From DATJJW01 sp035491935 (lineage in GTDB: Bacteria > Pseudomonadota > Alphaproteobacteria > ATCC43930 > CGMCC-115725), in assembly GCA_035491935.1 (NCBI GenBank), contig DATJJW010000045.1, positions 1-11,307 of the forward strand: a stretch of 11,307 nucleotides of DNA, read 5' to 3'. A model generated the notes under the pieces. The model was not told the DNA's origin. It ran no database searches and saw only the letters and a program-made list of their open reading frames with translations. Both the position numbers and the translations under genes were made by a program. Positions 1-6,999 of this stretch are shown here, one piece after another. The first letter of the stretch is position 1. Each line of letters starts with the position of its first letter.

Positions 1-1
1 G

Positions 2-1024
2 GTCGGGTGCGTGCTGGTGCGCGACGGCCATGTCGTCGGGCGCGGCTGGACCCAGGCTGGTGGGCGGCCCCATGCCGAGACCGAGGCGCTGCACCGCGCC
101 GGCGATGCGGCCCGAGGCGCCACCGCCTATGTCTCGCTGGAGCCGTGCGCGCATTACGGCAAGACGCCGCCCTGCGCCACGGCCATGATCGAGGCCGGCA
201 TCCGCCGGGCCGTCGTCGCGATCCAGGATCCGGACCCGCGCGTCGCCGGCCGCGGGCTGCTCATGATGGAAGAGGCCGGCATCGAGGTGACGTTGGGCGT
301 CTGCGCCGAGGAGGCGGCGGAGCTCAACCAGGGCTTCCTGATGCGCATGTGCCAGGGCCGGCCGATGGTGACCCTGAAGCTCGCAACCTCGCTCGACGGC
401 CATATCGCGACATCGTCCGGCCAGAGCCAGTGGATCACCGGACCCGAGGCGCGCGCCGCCGGCCATCTGCTGCGCCACAGCCATGATGCGGTGATGATCG
501 GCAGCGGCACGGCGCTCGCCGACGATCCGCTGCTCACCGTGCGCTTGGCCGGCCTGGCGGAACAGGCGCAGCCGGTGCGTATCGTGGTCGATGGCCGGCT
601 GCGCTTGTCGCTGACCTCGCGTCTGGCTCGCACCGCCAAGGATATCCGTACCATCGTCGTCGTGCTGCCCCATGCCGACAAGGCGCGGGTCGAGGCCTTC
701 CAGTCCTGCGGCGTCGAAATCATGCCCGTCCATGCCGATGCCAGCGGCCGGCCGAACCTGGTGGAGATGATGAAGCAGCTGGGCGTGATGGGCCTCACCC
801 GCATCCTGTGCGAGGGCGGCTCCAACCTCGCGGCCTCGCTGCTGCAGGCCGATCTTGCCGACCGCCTCGCCTGGTTCCGTAGCCCCGGCATCATCGGCGG
901 CGACGGCTTGCGGGCGATCCAGCCGCTAGGCCTGACCCTGCTGGCACAGCAGCACCGTTTCGAGCGGGTTGGCGTGGTACGCTGCGGCGACGATCTGCTA
1001 GAACGCCTCAGCCGCATCCGTTGA
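2..1024 (+). CDS. ribD: Riboflavin biosynthesis protein RibD, deaminase/reductase (5' end missing)
   Basis: Bifunctional RibD catalyses the second and third steps of riboflavin synthesis: deamination of the pyrimidine made from GTP, then NADPH-dependent reduction of its ribosyl side chain. The N-terminal deaminase domain shows the zinc site: HAE at bases 71-79 and a PCxxxxxxxxC motif with cysteine codons at 146-148 and 173-175. The reductase domain begins near the segment RPMVTLKLATSLDGHIA and carries a CEGG motif where VEGG is more common. The reading frame is open to the left edge and starts in the conserved VGCV stretch, so I estimate only some 25-30 N-terminal residues lie outside the window. 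The GTG at base 11 is internal, not the start. The TGA lies 11 bases before ribE, consistent with one operon. About 340 residues are visible, close to full family length. Confidence 0.96.
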   Translation, partial: VGCVLVRDGHVVGRGWTQAGGRPHAETEALHRAGDAARGATAYVSLEPCAHYGKTPPCATAMIEAGIRRAVVAIQDPDPRVAGRGLLMMEEAGIEVTLGVCAEEAAELNQGFLMRMCQGRPMVTLKLATSLDGHIATSSGQSQWITGPEARAAGHLLRHSHDAVMIGSGTALADDPLLTVRLAGLAEQAQPVRIVVDGRLRLSLTSRLARTAKDIRTIVVVLPHADKARVEAFQSCGVEIMPVHADASGRPNLVEMMKQLGVMGLTRILCEGGSNLAASLLQADLADRLAWFRSPGIIGGDGLRAIQPLGLTLLAQQHRFERVGVVRCGDDLLERLSRIR

Positions 1025-1035
1025 GACGGGGAGCC

Positions 1036-1644
1036 ATGTTTACCGGCATCATCACCGATATCGGCCGCATCCGCGCCATCGAGGCCCAGGGCGACCCGCG
1101 CTATGTCATCGAGACGCATTACGATACCGGCACGATCGACATCGGCGCCTCCATCGCCTGCGACGGGGTATGCCTGACGGTGATCGCCAAGGACCGGGAC
1201 AGCTTCACCGTGCAGGTCTCGGCTGAGACGCTGTCACTGACCACGCTGGGCGGTTGGCAGGCCAGCACGCGCATCAATCTGGAGCGTGCGCTGAAGGTCG
1301 GCGACGAGCTGGGCGGCCACATCGTCTCCGGCCATGTCGACGGCGTCGGCCACGTCGTCTCGCGCCAGCCCGAGAATGAATCCGAACGCTTCCGCATCGA
1401 GGCGCCGGCGGTACTCGCCCCTTTCATCGCCCGCAAGGGCTCGATCGCGATCAACGGCGTGTCGCTGACCGTAAACGAGGTCGAAGGCCTTGAGACGGGG
1501 GGACGGGTCTTCGGCGTCAACATCATCCCGCATACCCAGGACGCCACGACTTTGGGCGCTCTTGCCGCCGGATCGGCGGTCAATCTGGAAATCGACATGC
1601 TGGCGCGCTATGTGGGCCGCCTGCTGGGCAAGGAACAACCATGA
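1036..1644 (+). CDS. ribE: Riboflavin synthase, alpha chain
   Basis: Riboflavin synthase dismutates two molecules of 6,7-dimethyl-8-ribityllumazine into riboflavin and the pyrimidine precursor, the last step of the pathway. The 202-residue product shows the two tandem lumazine-binding domains of the family. It begins with the hallmark MFTGIITDIG; ACDGVCLTV and GGHIVSGHVDG lie in the first half, and INGVSLTVN and IPHT in the second. I chose the ATG at 1036 because the family starts exactly at MFTGI. A TTG at 1021 would add five unsupported residues and overlap ribD. A purine-rich GGGGAG stretch just upstream (1028-1033) can serve as ribosome binding site. The TGA overlaps the ATG of the next gene as ATGA (1641-1644), so the two are probably translationally coupled. 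The gene is often also called ribC in other species. Confidence 0.97.
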   Translation: MFTGIITDIGRIRAIEAQGDPRYVIETHYDTGTIDIGASIACDGVCLTVIAKDRDSFTVQVSAETLSLTTLGGWQASTRINLERALKVGDELGGHIVSGHVDGVGHVVSRQPENESERFRIEAPAVLAPFIARKGSIAINGVSLTVNEVEGLETGGRVFGVNIIPHTQDATTLGALAAGSAVNLEIDMLARYVGRLLGKEQP

Positions 1645-2783
1645 GCACCACGCAGCAGGCCGAAGAATTTGCCGGCGTCACGGCCTCGATCGAAGAAGTC
1701 ATCGAGGATGCGCGCAACGGCCGCATGTTCATCCTGGTCGATGACGAGGATCGCGAGAACGAGGGCGACATCGTCATCCCGGCGCAGATGGCGACGCCGG
1801 ATGCGATCAACTTCATGGCCAAGCATGCGCGCGGCCTGATCTGCCTGGCGCTGACGCCGCAGCGCGTCGAGGAGCTGAAGCTGCCCTTGATGCCGCAGCA
1901 CAACGCCTCGCGCCTGCAGACTGCCTTCACCGTGTCGATCGAGGCACGCGAGGGCGTCACCACCGGCATCTCGGCGCCCGACCGCGCGCGTACCATCGCG
2001 GTCGCCATCGACCCGACCAAGGGCGGCCAGGATCTGGTGACGCCGGGCCATGTCTTCCCGCTGGCCGCGCGCGAAGGCGGCGTGCTGGTGCGTTCCGGCC
2101 ATACCGAGGCGGCGGTCGACATCTCGCGCCTTGCCGGTCTCAACCCGTCCGGCGTCATCTGCGAGATCATGAGCGACGACGGTACCATGGCCAGGCGTCC
2201 GGAGCTGATCGCCTTCGCCCAGCGCCATGGGCTCAAGATCGCGACCATCGCCGACCTCATCAACTATCGCCGTCGCACCGAGAAACTGGTGCGCCGCCAG
2301 CTCGAGACCGAGATCGACAGCATGCATGGTGGCCGGTTCCGGCTGGTGACCTATGTCAATACCATCAACGGCGCCGAGCATCTGGTGCTGGTGAAGGGCG
2401 ATGTCGCCGATGGCAAGCCGGTGCTGACCCGCATCCACAGCCAGCGCATCCTGGACGATGTGCTCGGCTGCGGCCTGGCCGGTCGCGGCCGCGTGCTGCA
2501 GGCCGCGATGGAGGAGATCGGCCGTGAGGGCCGCGGCCTGATCGTGATGATCCGGCAATTCACCAACACGGCGCTGTCGGACGAGATCCGCGCGCGCCTG
2601 GGCGAGATGCCCGGCCTCGGCGACGAGCTGCGCGATTATGGTACCGGCGCGCAGATGGTCCATGACCAGGGCGTGCGCGAAATGGTGCTGCTGTCCAACT
2701 CCAAGCGTAGTATCGTCGGGCTGGAGGGCCATGGGCTCAAGGTCGTGGGTTACCGACCGATCCCCATTGCCGGCAGGGGCTAA
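1641..2783 (+). CDS. ribB: 3,4-dihydroxy-2-butanone 4-phosphate synthase fused to a degenerate GTP cyclohydrolase II domain (RibBX type)
   Basis: The N-terminal half (residues about 12-210) is a complete RibB domain, which turns ribulose 5-phosphate into the four-carbon unit of the lumazine ring. It has DDEDREN with Glu36, GVTTGIS at 106-111, PGHVFPL and GHTEA with His154, all as expected for metal and substrate binding. The C-terminal half (about 220-380) has the length and fold pattern of GTP cyclohydrolase II, for example TRIHS at 263-267 and RDYGTGAQ at 331-338. Aligned by eye to E. coli RibA, its three zinc cysteines are Arg269, Ala280 and Arg282, and the usual RQEGRGIGL motif reads RQFTNTALS. 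It should therefore not hydrolyse GTP. Proteobacterial fusions of this kind have been named RibBX. Automatic annotation would probably call it bifunctional RibBA. The start overlaps ribE by four bases. Confidence 0.93.
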   Translation: MSTTQQAEEFAGVTASIEEVIEDARNGRMFILVDDEDRENEGDIVIPAQMATPDAINFMAKHARGLICLALTPQRVEELKLPLMPQHNASRLQTAFTVSIEAREGVTTGISAPDRARTIAVAIDPTKGGQDLVTPGHVFPLAAREGGVLVRSGHTEAAVDISRLAGLNPSGVICEIMSDDGTMARRPELIAFAQRHGLKIATIADLINYRRRTEKLVRRQLETEIDSMHGGRFRLVTYVNTINGAEHLVLVKGDVADGKPVLTRIHSQRILDDVLGCGLAGRGRVLQAAMEEIGREGRGLIVMIRQFTNTALSDEIRARLGEMPGLGDELRDYGTGAQMVHDQGVREMVLLSNSKRSIVGLEGHGLKVVGYRPIPIAGRG

Positions 2784-2841
2784 AACTGATTTACCGTCCG
2801 GTCCCGCAGCGGCCGGAAATAGCAGCCCAATGAAGGAAGTG

Positions 2842-3312
2842 ATGAGCGAAGCCGTGCGTATCCTGATCGTCGAAGCCCCGTATTACCGTGCCATCTCGGA
2901 AGAGCTGGCGGCCGGCGCCATTGAGGCGCTGGAGAAGGCGGGCGTCCAGTTCGAGCGCATCGAGGTGCCGGGGGCCTTCGAGATTCCGGCAGCGATCGCC
3001 CTTGCCGCCGGCCTCAACATCCCGGCCGAATATGCGCCGCCGCCGCGTTACGACGGCTATCTGGCCCTCGGCTGCGTCATTCGCGGCGAGACCACCCATT
3101 ATGATTATGTCTGCGGCGAGAGCGCGCGGGGCCTGCAGGATCTGGCGCTGCATGACGGGTTGGCCATCGGCTTCGGCATCCTGACCGTCGAGAACGAGGC
3201 GCAGGCTTGGGCGCGCGCCAAGCGCGACAAGAAGAACAAGGGCGGAGAGGCGGCCAATGCCTGCCTCGCCATGATCGCGCTCAGGAAGCGATTCTCGGAA
3301 GGGGTTGCGTGA
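2842..3312 (+). CDS. ribH: 6,7-dimethyl-8-ribityllumazine synthase
   Basis: Lumazine synthase condenses the RibB product with the pyrimidine made by the RibD branch and forms hollow multimers in the cytoplasm. The sequence shows the family pattern in order: ILIVEAPYY near the N terminus, VPGAFEIPAA, GCVIRGETTHYD with the catalytic histidine, ESARGL, and GILTVENEAQAWARA. I start at the ATG at 2842 (MSEAVRIL) because AAGGA sits at 2833-2837 just before it. An in-frame ATG at 2830 would add four residues but has a weaker ribosome binding site. The 58-base gap after ribB contains a short imperfect inverted repeat (2797-2803 with 2811-2817) without a U-tract, and no FMN riboswitch is recognisable there. 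The TGA overlaps the nusB start as TGATG. Confidence 0.96.
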   Translation: MSEAVRILIVEAPYYRAISEELAAGAIEALEKAGVQFERIEVPGAFEIPAAIALAAGLNIPAEYAPPPRYDGYLALGCVIRGETTHYDYVCGESARGLQDLALHDGLAIGFGILTVENEAQAWARAKRDKKNKGGEAANACLAMIALRKRFSEGVA

Positions 3313-3821
3313 TGGGCGAAGACGCCAAGCCTGAATCTAAGCCTGCCCGGGCGGTCAAGGCCGGTGGCGCGCGCAGCGCTGCTCGGCTGGCCGCGGTGCA
3401 GGCGATCTACCAGATCGAGATGACCGACGGCAATCCGCGCAATGTCGTCGCCGAATTCGGCAAATACCGGCTGAACCCGTTCGATGCCGATGGTGACGAG
3501 CTGGTCTCGGCCGACGAGACGCTGTTCGCGGAACTGGTCAGCGGCACCTATGCCCAGCTGCCGGAGCTGGATGCACAGATCGCCAAGGTGCTGGCGGCCG
3601 ATTGGCCGATCGAGCGGCTGGAAATGGTGCTGCGCGCCATTCTGCGCCTGGGTGCCTATGAACTCGCCTCGCGTATCGATGTGCCGGCCCGAGTCGTCAT
3701 CACCGAGTATCTCGACATCGCCCATGCCTTCTTCGCCGGCAAGGAGCCGGGCATGGTCAATGGCGTACTGGACCGCCTGGCCCATCTCGCACGTGGCGGC
3801 GAGATGAGCCGCGACCGCTAG
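3312..3821 (+). CDS. nusB: Transcription antitermination factor NusB
   Basis: NusB binds the boxA RNA element together with NusE (ribosomal protein S10) and promotes antitermination in rRNA operons. The 169-residue product has a basic, alanine-rich N-terminal tail (about 20 residues) and then the all-helical NusB fold. SAARLAAVQAIYQIEM marks the first helix; ERLEMVLRAILRLGAYEL and ARVVITEYLDIAHAFF, followed by GMVNGVLDRLA, are family hallmarks. The ATG at 3312 shares a base with the ribH TGA, so it is probably translated by coupling to ribH. Placement directly after ribH is a widely conserved arrangement. thiL follows after four bases. I see no truncation. Confidence 0.96.
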   Translation: MGEDAKPESKPARAVKAGGARSAARLAAVQAIYQIEMTDGNPRNVVAEFGKYRLNPFDADGDELVSADETLFAELVSGTYAQLPELDAQIAKVLAADWPIERLEMVLRAILRLGAYELASRIDVPARVVITEYLDIAHAFFAGKEPGMVNGVLDRLAHLARGGEMSRDR

Positions 3822-3825
3822 GGGC

Positions 3826-4833
3826 ATGTCCAGCGCCGGTCCGCGCGCGGCAAACGGGGCGAGGCTCGGCGAAGTCGGTCGCATCCAGACGCTGCTGGCG
3901 CCGCTCGCGACCTCGCCGGGCGCCCTCGGCCTGACCGACGACGCGGCGCTGATCGATCCGCCTGCCGGCTCCGAACTCGTCACCACGGTCGATGCCATGA
4001 TCGAGGGCGTGCATTTCCTGCCTGACGATCCGCCGGACCTGGTCGCGCGCAAGCTGATGCGCGTCAATCTCTCCGACCTGGCATCCATGGCGGCGAAACC
4101 CCTCGGCTATCTCCTGACACTGGGCCTGCCGTCACGCTGCGGCGATGACTGGGTCGAGCGATTTGCCCAAGGCCTCGCCATCGACCAGCAGGCTTTCGGC
4201 ATGACGCTGCTGGGTGGGGATTCGGTTTCGACACCGGGGCCGATCTCGCTGACATTGACCGCGATCGGCTATGTCATGCGGGGCCGCGCCGTCCGCCGCG
4301 CCGGCGCCAAGCCAGGCGACCTCGTCTTCGTTTCCGGAACCATCGGCGATGGCGCCTTGGGTCTGCTGGCCGCGACCGGCCGGCTACCGGACCTCGATGC
4401 CGCCGCCTGGGGCTGGCTCGCCGATCGCTATCGCCTGCCAAGGCCGCGCTGCGTGCTGGGCCAGGCGCTGGGGGCGCATGCCGCAGCCATGATCGACGTC
4501 TCCGACGGGCTGGTCGCCGATCTTGGCCATATCACCGCGGCTTCGGGTGTCGGAGCCGTACTGGACGCGGCGAAGGTGCCGCTGTCGGAGGCGGCCATGG
4601 CGGTGCTGGCCCGTGATCCAGGGCAACTGGCAACCGTACTGACCGGCGGCGACGATTACGAGCTGCTCTTCGCGGCATCGCCGGAACAGGCCGAACCCAT
4701 CCGGCGTCTCGCCCATAGCTTGGGCGTCGCGGTTGCCGAGATCGGCCGCATCGAGACGGGCAGGGGAGTCAGGGTGCTCGACGAAAAAGGGGCGGTAATT
4801 CCACTGGACCGGCCGGGGTGGCAACACTGTTAA
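3826..4833 (+). CDS. thiL: Thiamine-monophosphate kinase
   Basis: ThiL phosphorylates thiamine monophosphate to thiamine diphosphate, the active cofactor, using ATP. The 335-residue product belongs to the PurM/AIR-synthase-like ATP-binding family. Visible motifs in order are GLTDDAAL (Asp38, Asp39), TVDAMIEGVHF around residues 54-64, NLSDLASMAAKP (81-92), GGDS (130-133), MIDVSDGLVADLGHI and TGGDDYELLF, all supplying metal and nucleotide ligands. The ATG lies four bases after the nusB TAG, so it is probably the last gene of the rib-nusB-thiL transcript. The AGGGG before the ATG is too close to be a standard ribosome binding site, which again argues for coupling. The first roughly 13 residues are not conserved-looking, and a slightly later start cannot be excluded. 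Confidence 0.96.
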   Translation: MSSAGPRAANGARLGEVGRIQTLLAPLATSPGALGLTDDAALIDPPAGSELVTTVDAMIEGVHFLPDDPPDLVARKLMRVNLSDLASMAAKPLGYLLTLGLPSRCGDDWVERFAQGLAIDQQAFGMTLLGGDSVSTPGPISLTLTAIGYVMRGRAVRRAGAKPGDLVFVSGTIGDGALGLLAATGRLPDLDAAAWGWLADRYRLPRPRCVLGQALGAHAAAMIDVSDGLVADLGHITAASGVGAVLDAAKVPLSEAAMAVLARDPGQLATVLTGGDDYELLFAASPEQAEPIRRLAHSLGVAVAEIGRIETGRGVRVLDEKGAVIPLDRPGWQHC

Positions 4834-4862
4834 CGATTTCATGGTGAGTTTGGGCTTTTATC

Positions 4863-4876
4863 GCGTCGTTCGACGC
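4863..4876 (+). terminator. Small hairpin after thiL, weak terminator candidate
   Basis: Bases 4863-4868 and 4871-4876 are perfect inverted repeats (six pairs around TT, or five pairs with a four-base GTTC loop). The hairpin lies 30 bases after the thiL stop. Only ATCTTCT follows, not a real U-tract, so termination here is doubtful. The rest of the 85-base gap before the next gene shows nothing I can name. Confidence 0.3.
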
Positions 4877-4918
4877 ATCTTCTCGCCCCACCTCCCAGCC
4901 GCCTGTGAGTGACCCTGG

Positions 4919-5365
4919 ATGAGTCAGCCGACCTTAGCCGCAACGCGACGCAACCCTCATCGCCTGTTTCTGGTGGTGATGATGGTGCTTATGGCCTGCG
5001 GCATCCTCCTCGCGGCCAAGGCGCGTGCGGCCCAGCCCAGCATCGGGCCGGACTATCTGCGCCTGACGCCGATCGCTTTCTCGGTCATCGGCCAGGACAA
5101 CAAGGTCGATCTGGAGGTCAGTATCGCATTGGCGCTGGAGCTCAAGCCCGGCATCACCGAATCCATGGTCTCGCCCTACGAGCCCAAGATCCAGGATCAG
5201 ATCCTGGTCGCGCTGAGCGATCTCTGGGAATCGCATCCGCTGAACGTCAATGTGCTGACGACAGAGATCAAGCGGAAGCTGATGCCGGTCATCGCCAATG
5301 TCACGGGTAGTGACAAGGTGGCCCAAGTGCTGATCCTGGGCATCGGCGAGAAGCGCCGGGTCTGA
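4919..5365 (+). CDS. Small membrane-anchored or exported protein, FliL-like
   Basis: This 148-residue protein has a positively charged N terminus (RRNPHR) and a hydrophobic segment at about residues 16-33. An AKARA motif at 33-37 could be cut by signal peptidase; otherwise the segment is an uncleaved anchor. The remainder has the outline of FliL-family periplasmic domains: a PIAFSVIG strand, KVDLEVSIALAL, a helix with KIQDQILVALSDL, a second helix TEIKRKLMPVIANV and a final hydrophobic strand VAQVLILGI. FliL proteins associate with flagellar stators, but no flagellar gene is nearby and resemblance is by eye only. Its function here is unknown. It lies 85 bases after thiL and convergent to bamE. 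I see no strong ribosome binding site before the ATG, and start choice rests on the signal sequence. Confidence 0.82.
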   Translation: MSQPTLAATRRNPHRLFLVVMMVLMACGILLAAKARAAQPSIGPDYLRLTPIAFSVIGQDNKVDLEVSIALALELKPGITESMVSPYEPKIQDQILVALSDLWESHPLNVNVLTTEIKRKLMPVIANVTGSDKVAQVLILGIGEKRRV

Positions 5366-5395
5366 TCCAGCCGCAAAAACGGTATTAGGCGTTAA

Positions 5396-5428
5396 GAGCC
5401 GGAGGCTCGGGGCGGTTAGAGACCGCCC
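5396..5428. terminator. Two adjacent hairpins between converging genes, possible bidirectional terminator
   Basis: Two perfect inverted repeats are stacked here: GAGCC-GGA-GGCTC at 5396-5408, and GGGCGGT at 5410-5416 with ACCGCCC at 5422-5428 around a five-base loop. The second contains the bamE stop codon (5416-5418 on the minus strand). They sit where the upstream plus-strand gene and minus-strand bamE converge. A T-run on the minus strand (complement of 5375-5379) is some 17 bases beyond the first hairpin, so neither direction shows the textbook U-tract directly after the stem. Confidence 0.4.
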
Positions 5429-5955
5429 GGGCCGCTGATCGTGCCCGCGTTGCCGGCACCGGCAGGCGTGCTGCTGTTGGAGAAGCGGCCGAAATTACCG
5501 ATCAGCTGTTCCCAGATAGTCAGTTCCTTGCCCGGCGCCGGGGTGGTGCGCGGGTTCATGGCGACCTGCTGGTTGGTGTTCATATCCTGCTGGACGTCCT
5601 TCACCAGACCGCGATCGTCGAATTCGACGACATAGATCTTCTGGTCGAGCAACGTCGGATCGAGGAAGGACACGCGCTTGTCGCGCGAACTGATGTAGTA
5701 CCAGATGTCTGGGTTGAAGGTGCTGACATTGGTCGGCGAGCCCAGCAGCTGGGTCACCTGCGCCTTGGTCGACTTGCCCGGCTGGATCTGCGCCACCGCC
5801 TGTGGATCCGGCTCGTTGCCGCGAACCTCGAGCTTCGAGGCGCAGGCGCTGAGCGCACCGCCCATCAGCAGCAGTGTGCAGGACAGGCGAAGCCAGCCCA
5901 TTTGCGGGCGATGAAGTGCGGGACGCTGGATCGACGGATGGGTCATGGCCTGCAT
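5416..5955 (-). CDS. bamE: Outer membrane assembly lipoprotein BamE (SmpA/OmlA family)
   Basis: BamE is a lipoprotein subunit of the BAM complex that folds beta-barrel proteins into the outer membrane. The product has a hydrophobic signal segment (about residues 20-37) ending in the lipobox LSAC, with Cys38 as lipidation site. The SmpA/OmlA domain follows, with IQPGKSTKAQVTQLLGSP at about 57-74, IWYYISSRDKR, and KIYVVEFDDRGLVKDV. About 50 residues after that are rich in Asn, Gly, Ser and Pro and look disordered. The start is uncertain. The ATG at 5955 gives a long n-region; Met4 (5946) and Met19 (5901) are alternatives, and starting at Met19 would give a compact signal peptide (MGWLRLSC...). 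No clear ribosome binding site decides. The gene is divergent from the DUF177 gene, a pairing often seen in alphaproteobacteria. Confidence 0.93.
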   Translation of the reverse strand: MQAMTHPSIQRPALHRPQMGWLRLSCTLLLMGGALSACASKLEVRGNEPDPQAVAQIQPGKSTKAQVTQLLGSPTNVSTFNPDIWYYISSRDKRVSFLDPTLLDQKIYVVEFDDRGLVKDVQQDMNTNQQVAMNPRTTPAPGKELTIWEQLIGNFGRFSNSSTPAGAGNAGTISGPGGL

Positions 5956-5983
5956 AGGTGCCCGCTTGGGCAGAACCTGTCAA
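5954..5983 (-). promoter_or_regulatory. Possible bamE promoter with consensus -35
   Basis: On the minus strand a perfect TTGACA occupies 5983-5978. A -10 element at 16-18 bases spacing would fall at about 5962-5954, where the sequence fits TATAAT poorly. If this is the promoter, transcription starts near 5947, after the ATG at 5955. That would favour a leaderless start at 5946 or the downstream Met19. Confidence 0.35.
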
Positions 5984-6035
5984 TCGTCTCATGCGCTGTG
6001 TTATGACTCGCGCTCGCGTGAGGCCGTAGTTGGGA

Positions 6036-6650
6036 ATGTCGAAGAAGATGTCTGAGGACCGGGAAGACAGGGCCGAGATCTATGCGGCGCCGGAATTCAG
6101 CCGGCCTGTGCCCGTCGCACGCATTGAATCCGCGCCGAAGGATTTCGCGATCGAGGCGAGCGAGGCGGAATGCGCCGCACTCGCCATACGCTTCGGCCTT
6201 GAGACGCTCGACCGCCTCGAGGCGCGCGTACGGCTGAAGCGCATCGGCCGCGAGGACATCCGGCTGGAGGCGGTGCTATCGGCCGATGTCGTGCAGAATT
6301 GCGTCGTGACGCTGGCGCCGTTGCCCGGCACGGTCGAGGAGAGCTTTTCGCTGATCTTCCGCCCCGGCATCGACGATGCGGCTGCCGACCAGTTGGCGCT
6401 GGAGAACCCCGACGACGAGATCGTCGAGCCGCTGGACGGCGACAGCATCGATATCGGCGAAGCGGTGGCGCAGCAGCTTTCGGTGGCGCTGGATCCCTTT
6501 CCGCGCGCCAAGGGCGTCGAGCTGCCGGGGGATGCAATGACCGAAGCGCTGCCGGACGGCATCGTCCTCGAGGGCGAGGAAGAGATGGACAAGCAGGGCT
6601 CGGATGGGGATCATCCCTTCGCCGTGCTCAAGGATCTTAAGAAACACTGA
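6036..6650 (+). CDS. DUF177 (YceD-like) protein
   Basis: The 204-residue acidic product belongs to the DUF177/YceD family, which in bacteria usually sits directly before rpmF and whose bacterial and plastid members have been linked to 23S rRNA accumulation. Family marks include the central VVQNCVVTLAPLPG, the acidic stretch DSIDIGEAVAQQLSVALDPFPR, and the C-terminal HPFAVLKDLKKH. Only one cysteine is kept in the central motif. The ATG at 6036 is chosen; a TTG at 6030 and an ATG at 6048 (MSEDRED) are in frame too, and no strong ribosome binding site separates them (GTGAGG lies at 6018-6023). It is divergent from bamE across an 80-base gap and is followed by rpmF after 148 bases, so it may or may not share that transcript. 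Confidence 0.92.
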   Translation: MSKKMSEDREDRAEIYAAPEFSRPVPVARIESAPKDFAIEASEAECAALAIRFGLETLDRLEARVRLKRIGREDIRLEAVLSADVVQNCVVTLAPLPGTVEESFSLIFRPGIDDAAADQLALENPDDEIVEPLDGDSIDIGEAVAQQLSVALDPFPRAKGVELPGDAMTEALPDGIVLEGEEEMDKQGSDGDHPFAVLKDLKKH

Positions 6651-6718
6651 GTCGTCATCATCCCTTCGATTTCTGGGAGCCTTGTTCCTGAGGCATGCGT
6701 CCCCGACTGCCGTAGCGG

Positions 6719-6745
6719 TTGCGGGAAGCAGTGTTTTTCTATAAA
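6719..6745 (+). promoter_or_regulatory. Possible promoter for rpmF-plsX-fabH
   Basis: TATAAA at 6740-6745 matches five of six bases of the -10 consensus and stands out in GC-rich surroundings. TTGCGG at 6719-6724 is a weak -35, 15 bases away, which is short. A transcript would start near 6752, leaving a leader of about 47 bases that begins inside the hairpin at 6749-6762. Confidence 0.35.
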
Positions 6746-6762
6746 AACCCCGCTTTCGCGGG
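6742..6762 (-). terminator. Hairpin with T-run on the minus strand, reverse-oriented terminator-like
   Basis: CCCGC at 6749-6753 pairs with GCGGG at 6758-6762. Read on the minus strand this is a stem capped by a GAAA tetraloop and followed one base later by TTTTTAT (complement of 6741-6747), the form of a small intrinsic terminator. No minus-strand gene lies to the right, so it could stop antisense transcription, or simply be a leader hairpin for rpmF. Confidence 0.4.
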
Positions 6763-6798
6763 TGGCACACGTGCACCTATCCACATGAGTTCACAATT

Positions 6799-6981
6799 AT
6801 GGCTGTTCCTAAGAAGAAAACCTCGAAGTCTCGCCGCAATATGCGCCGTTCGCATCACGCGCTGTCGCCGGTGGCCTATGCCGAATGCTCGAATTGCGGT
6901 GAGCTGAAGCGCCCGCATCACGTTTGCGGCTCCTGCGGCCAGTATGACGGCCGTGAAGTCGTCGCGGCCAAGGCTGTCTAA
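6799..6981 (+). CDS. rpmF: 50S ribosomal protein L32
   Basis: L32 is a small structural protein of the large ribosomal subunit. The 60-residue product starts MAVPKKKTSKSRRNMRR, the family signature, and is strongly basic. It keeps the zinc-ribbon cysteines as two pairs: Cys30/Cys33 and Cys43/Cys46 (C-type, zinc-containing paralogue). Length is typical. It lies between the DUF177 gene and plsX, the conserved arrangement, with 18 bases to the plsX start. The 148 bases upstream contain a TATAAA element and a hairpin described separately. The ribosome binding site is poor. Confidence 0.98.
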   Translation: MAVPKKKTSKSRRNMRRSHHALSPVAYAECSNCGELKRPHHVCGSCGQYDGREVVAAKAV

Positions 6982-6999
6982 GACGCGGCTGGATACGGG

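Noticed and set aside
1608..2732. Long minus-strand open frame opposite ribB (374 codons)
   Set aside because: It mirrors the codon structure of the RibB fusion, has no start context and no recognisable domain.
2784..2841. FMN riboswitch before ribH
   Set aside because: The gap is 58 bases, too short for the RFN element, and its conserved segments are not visible. No such element is seen elsewhere in the visible part of the operon.
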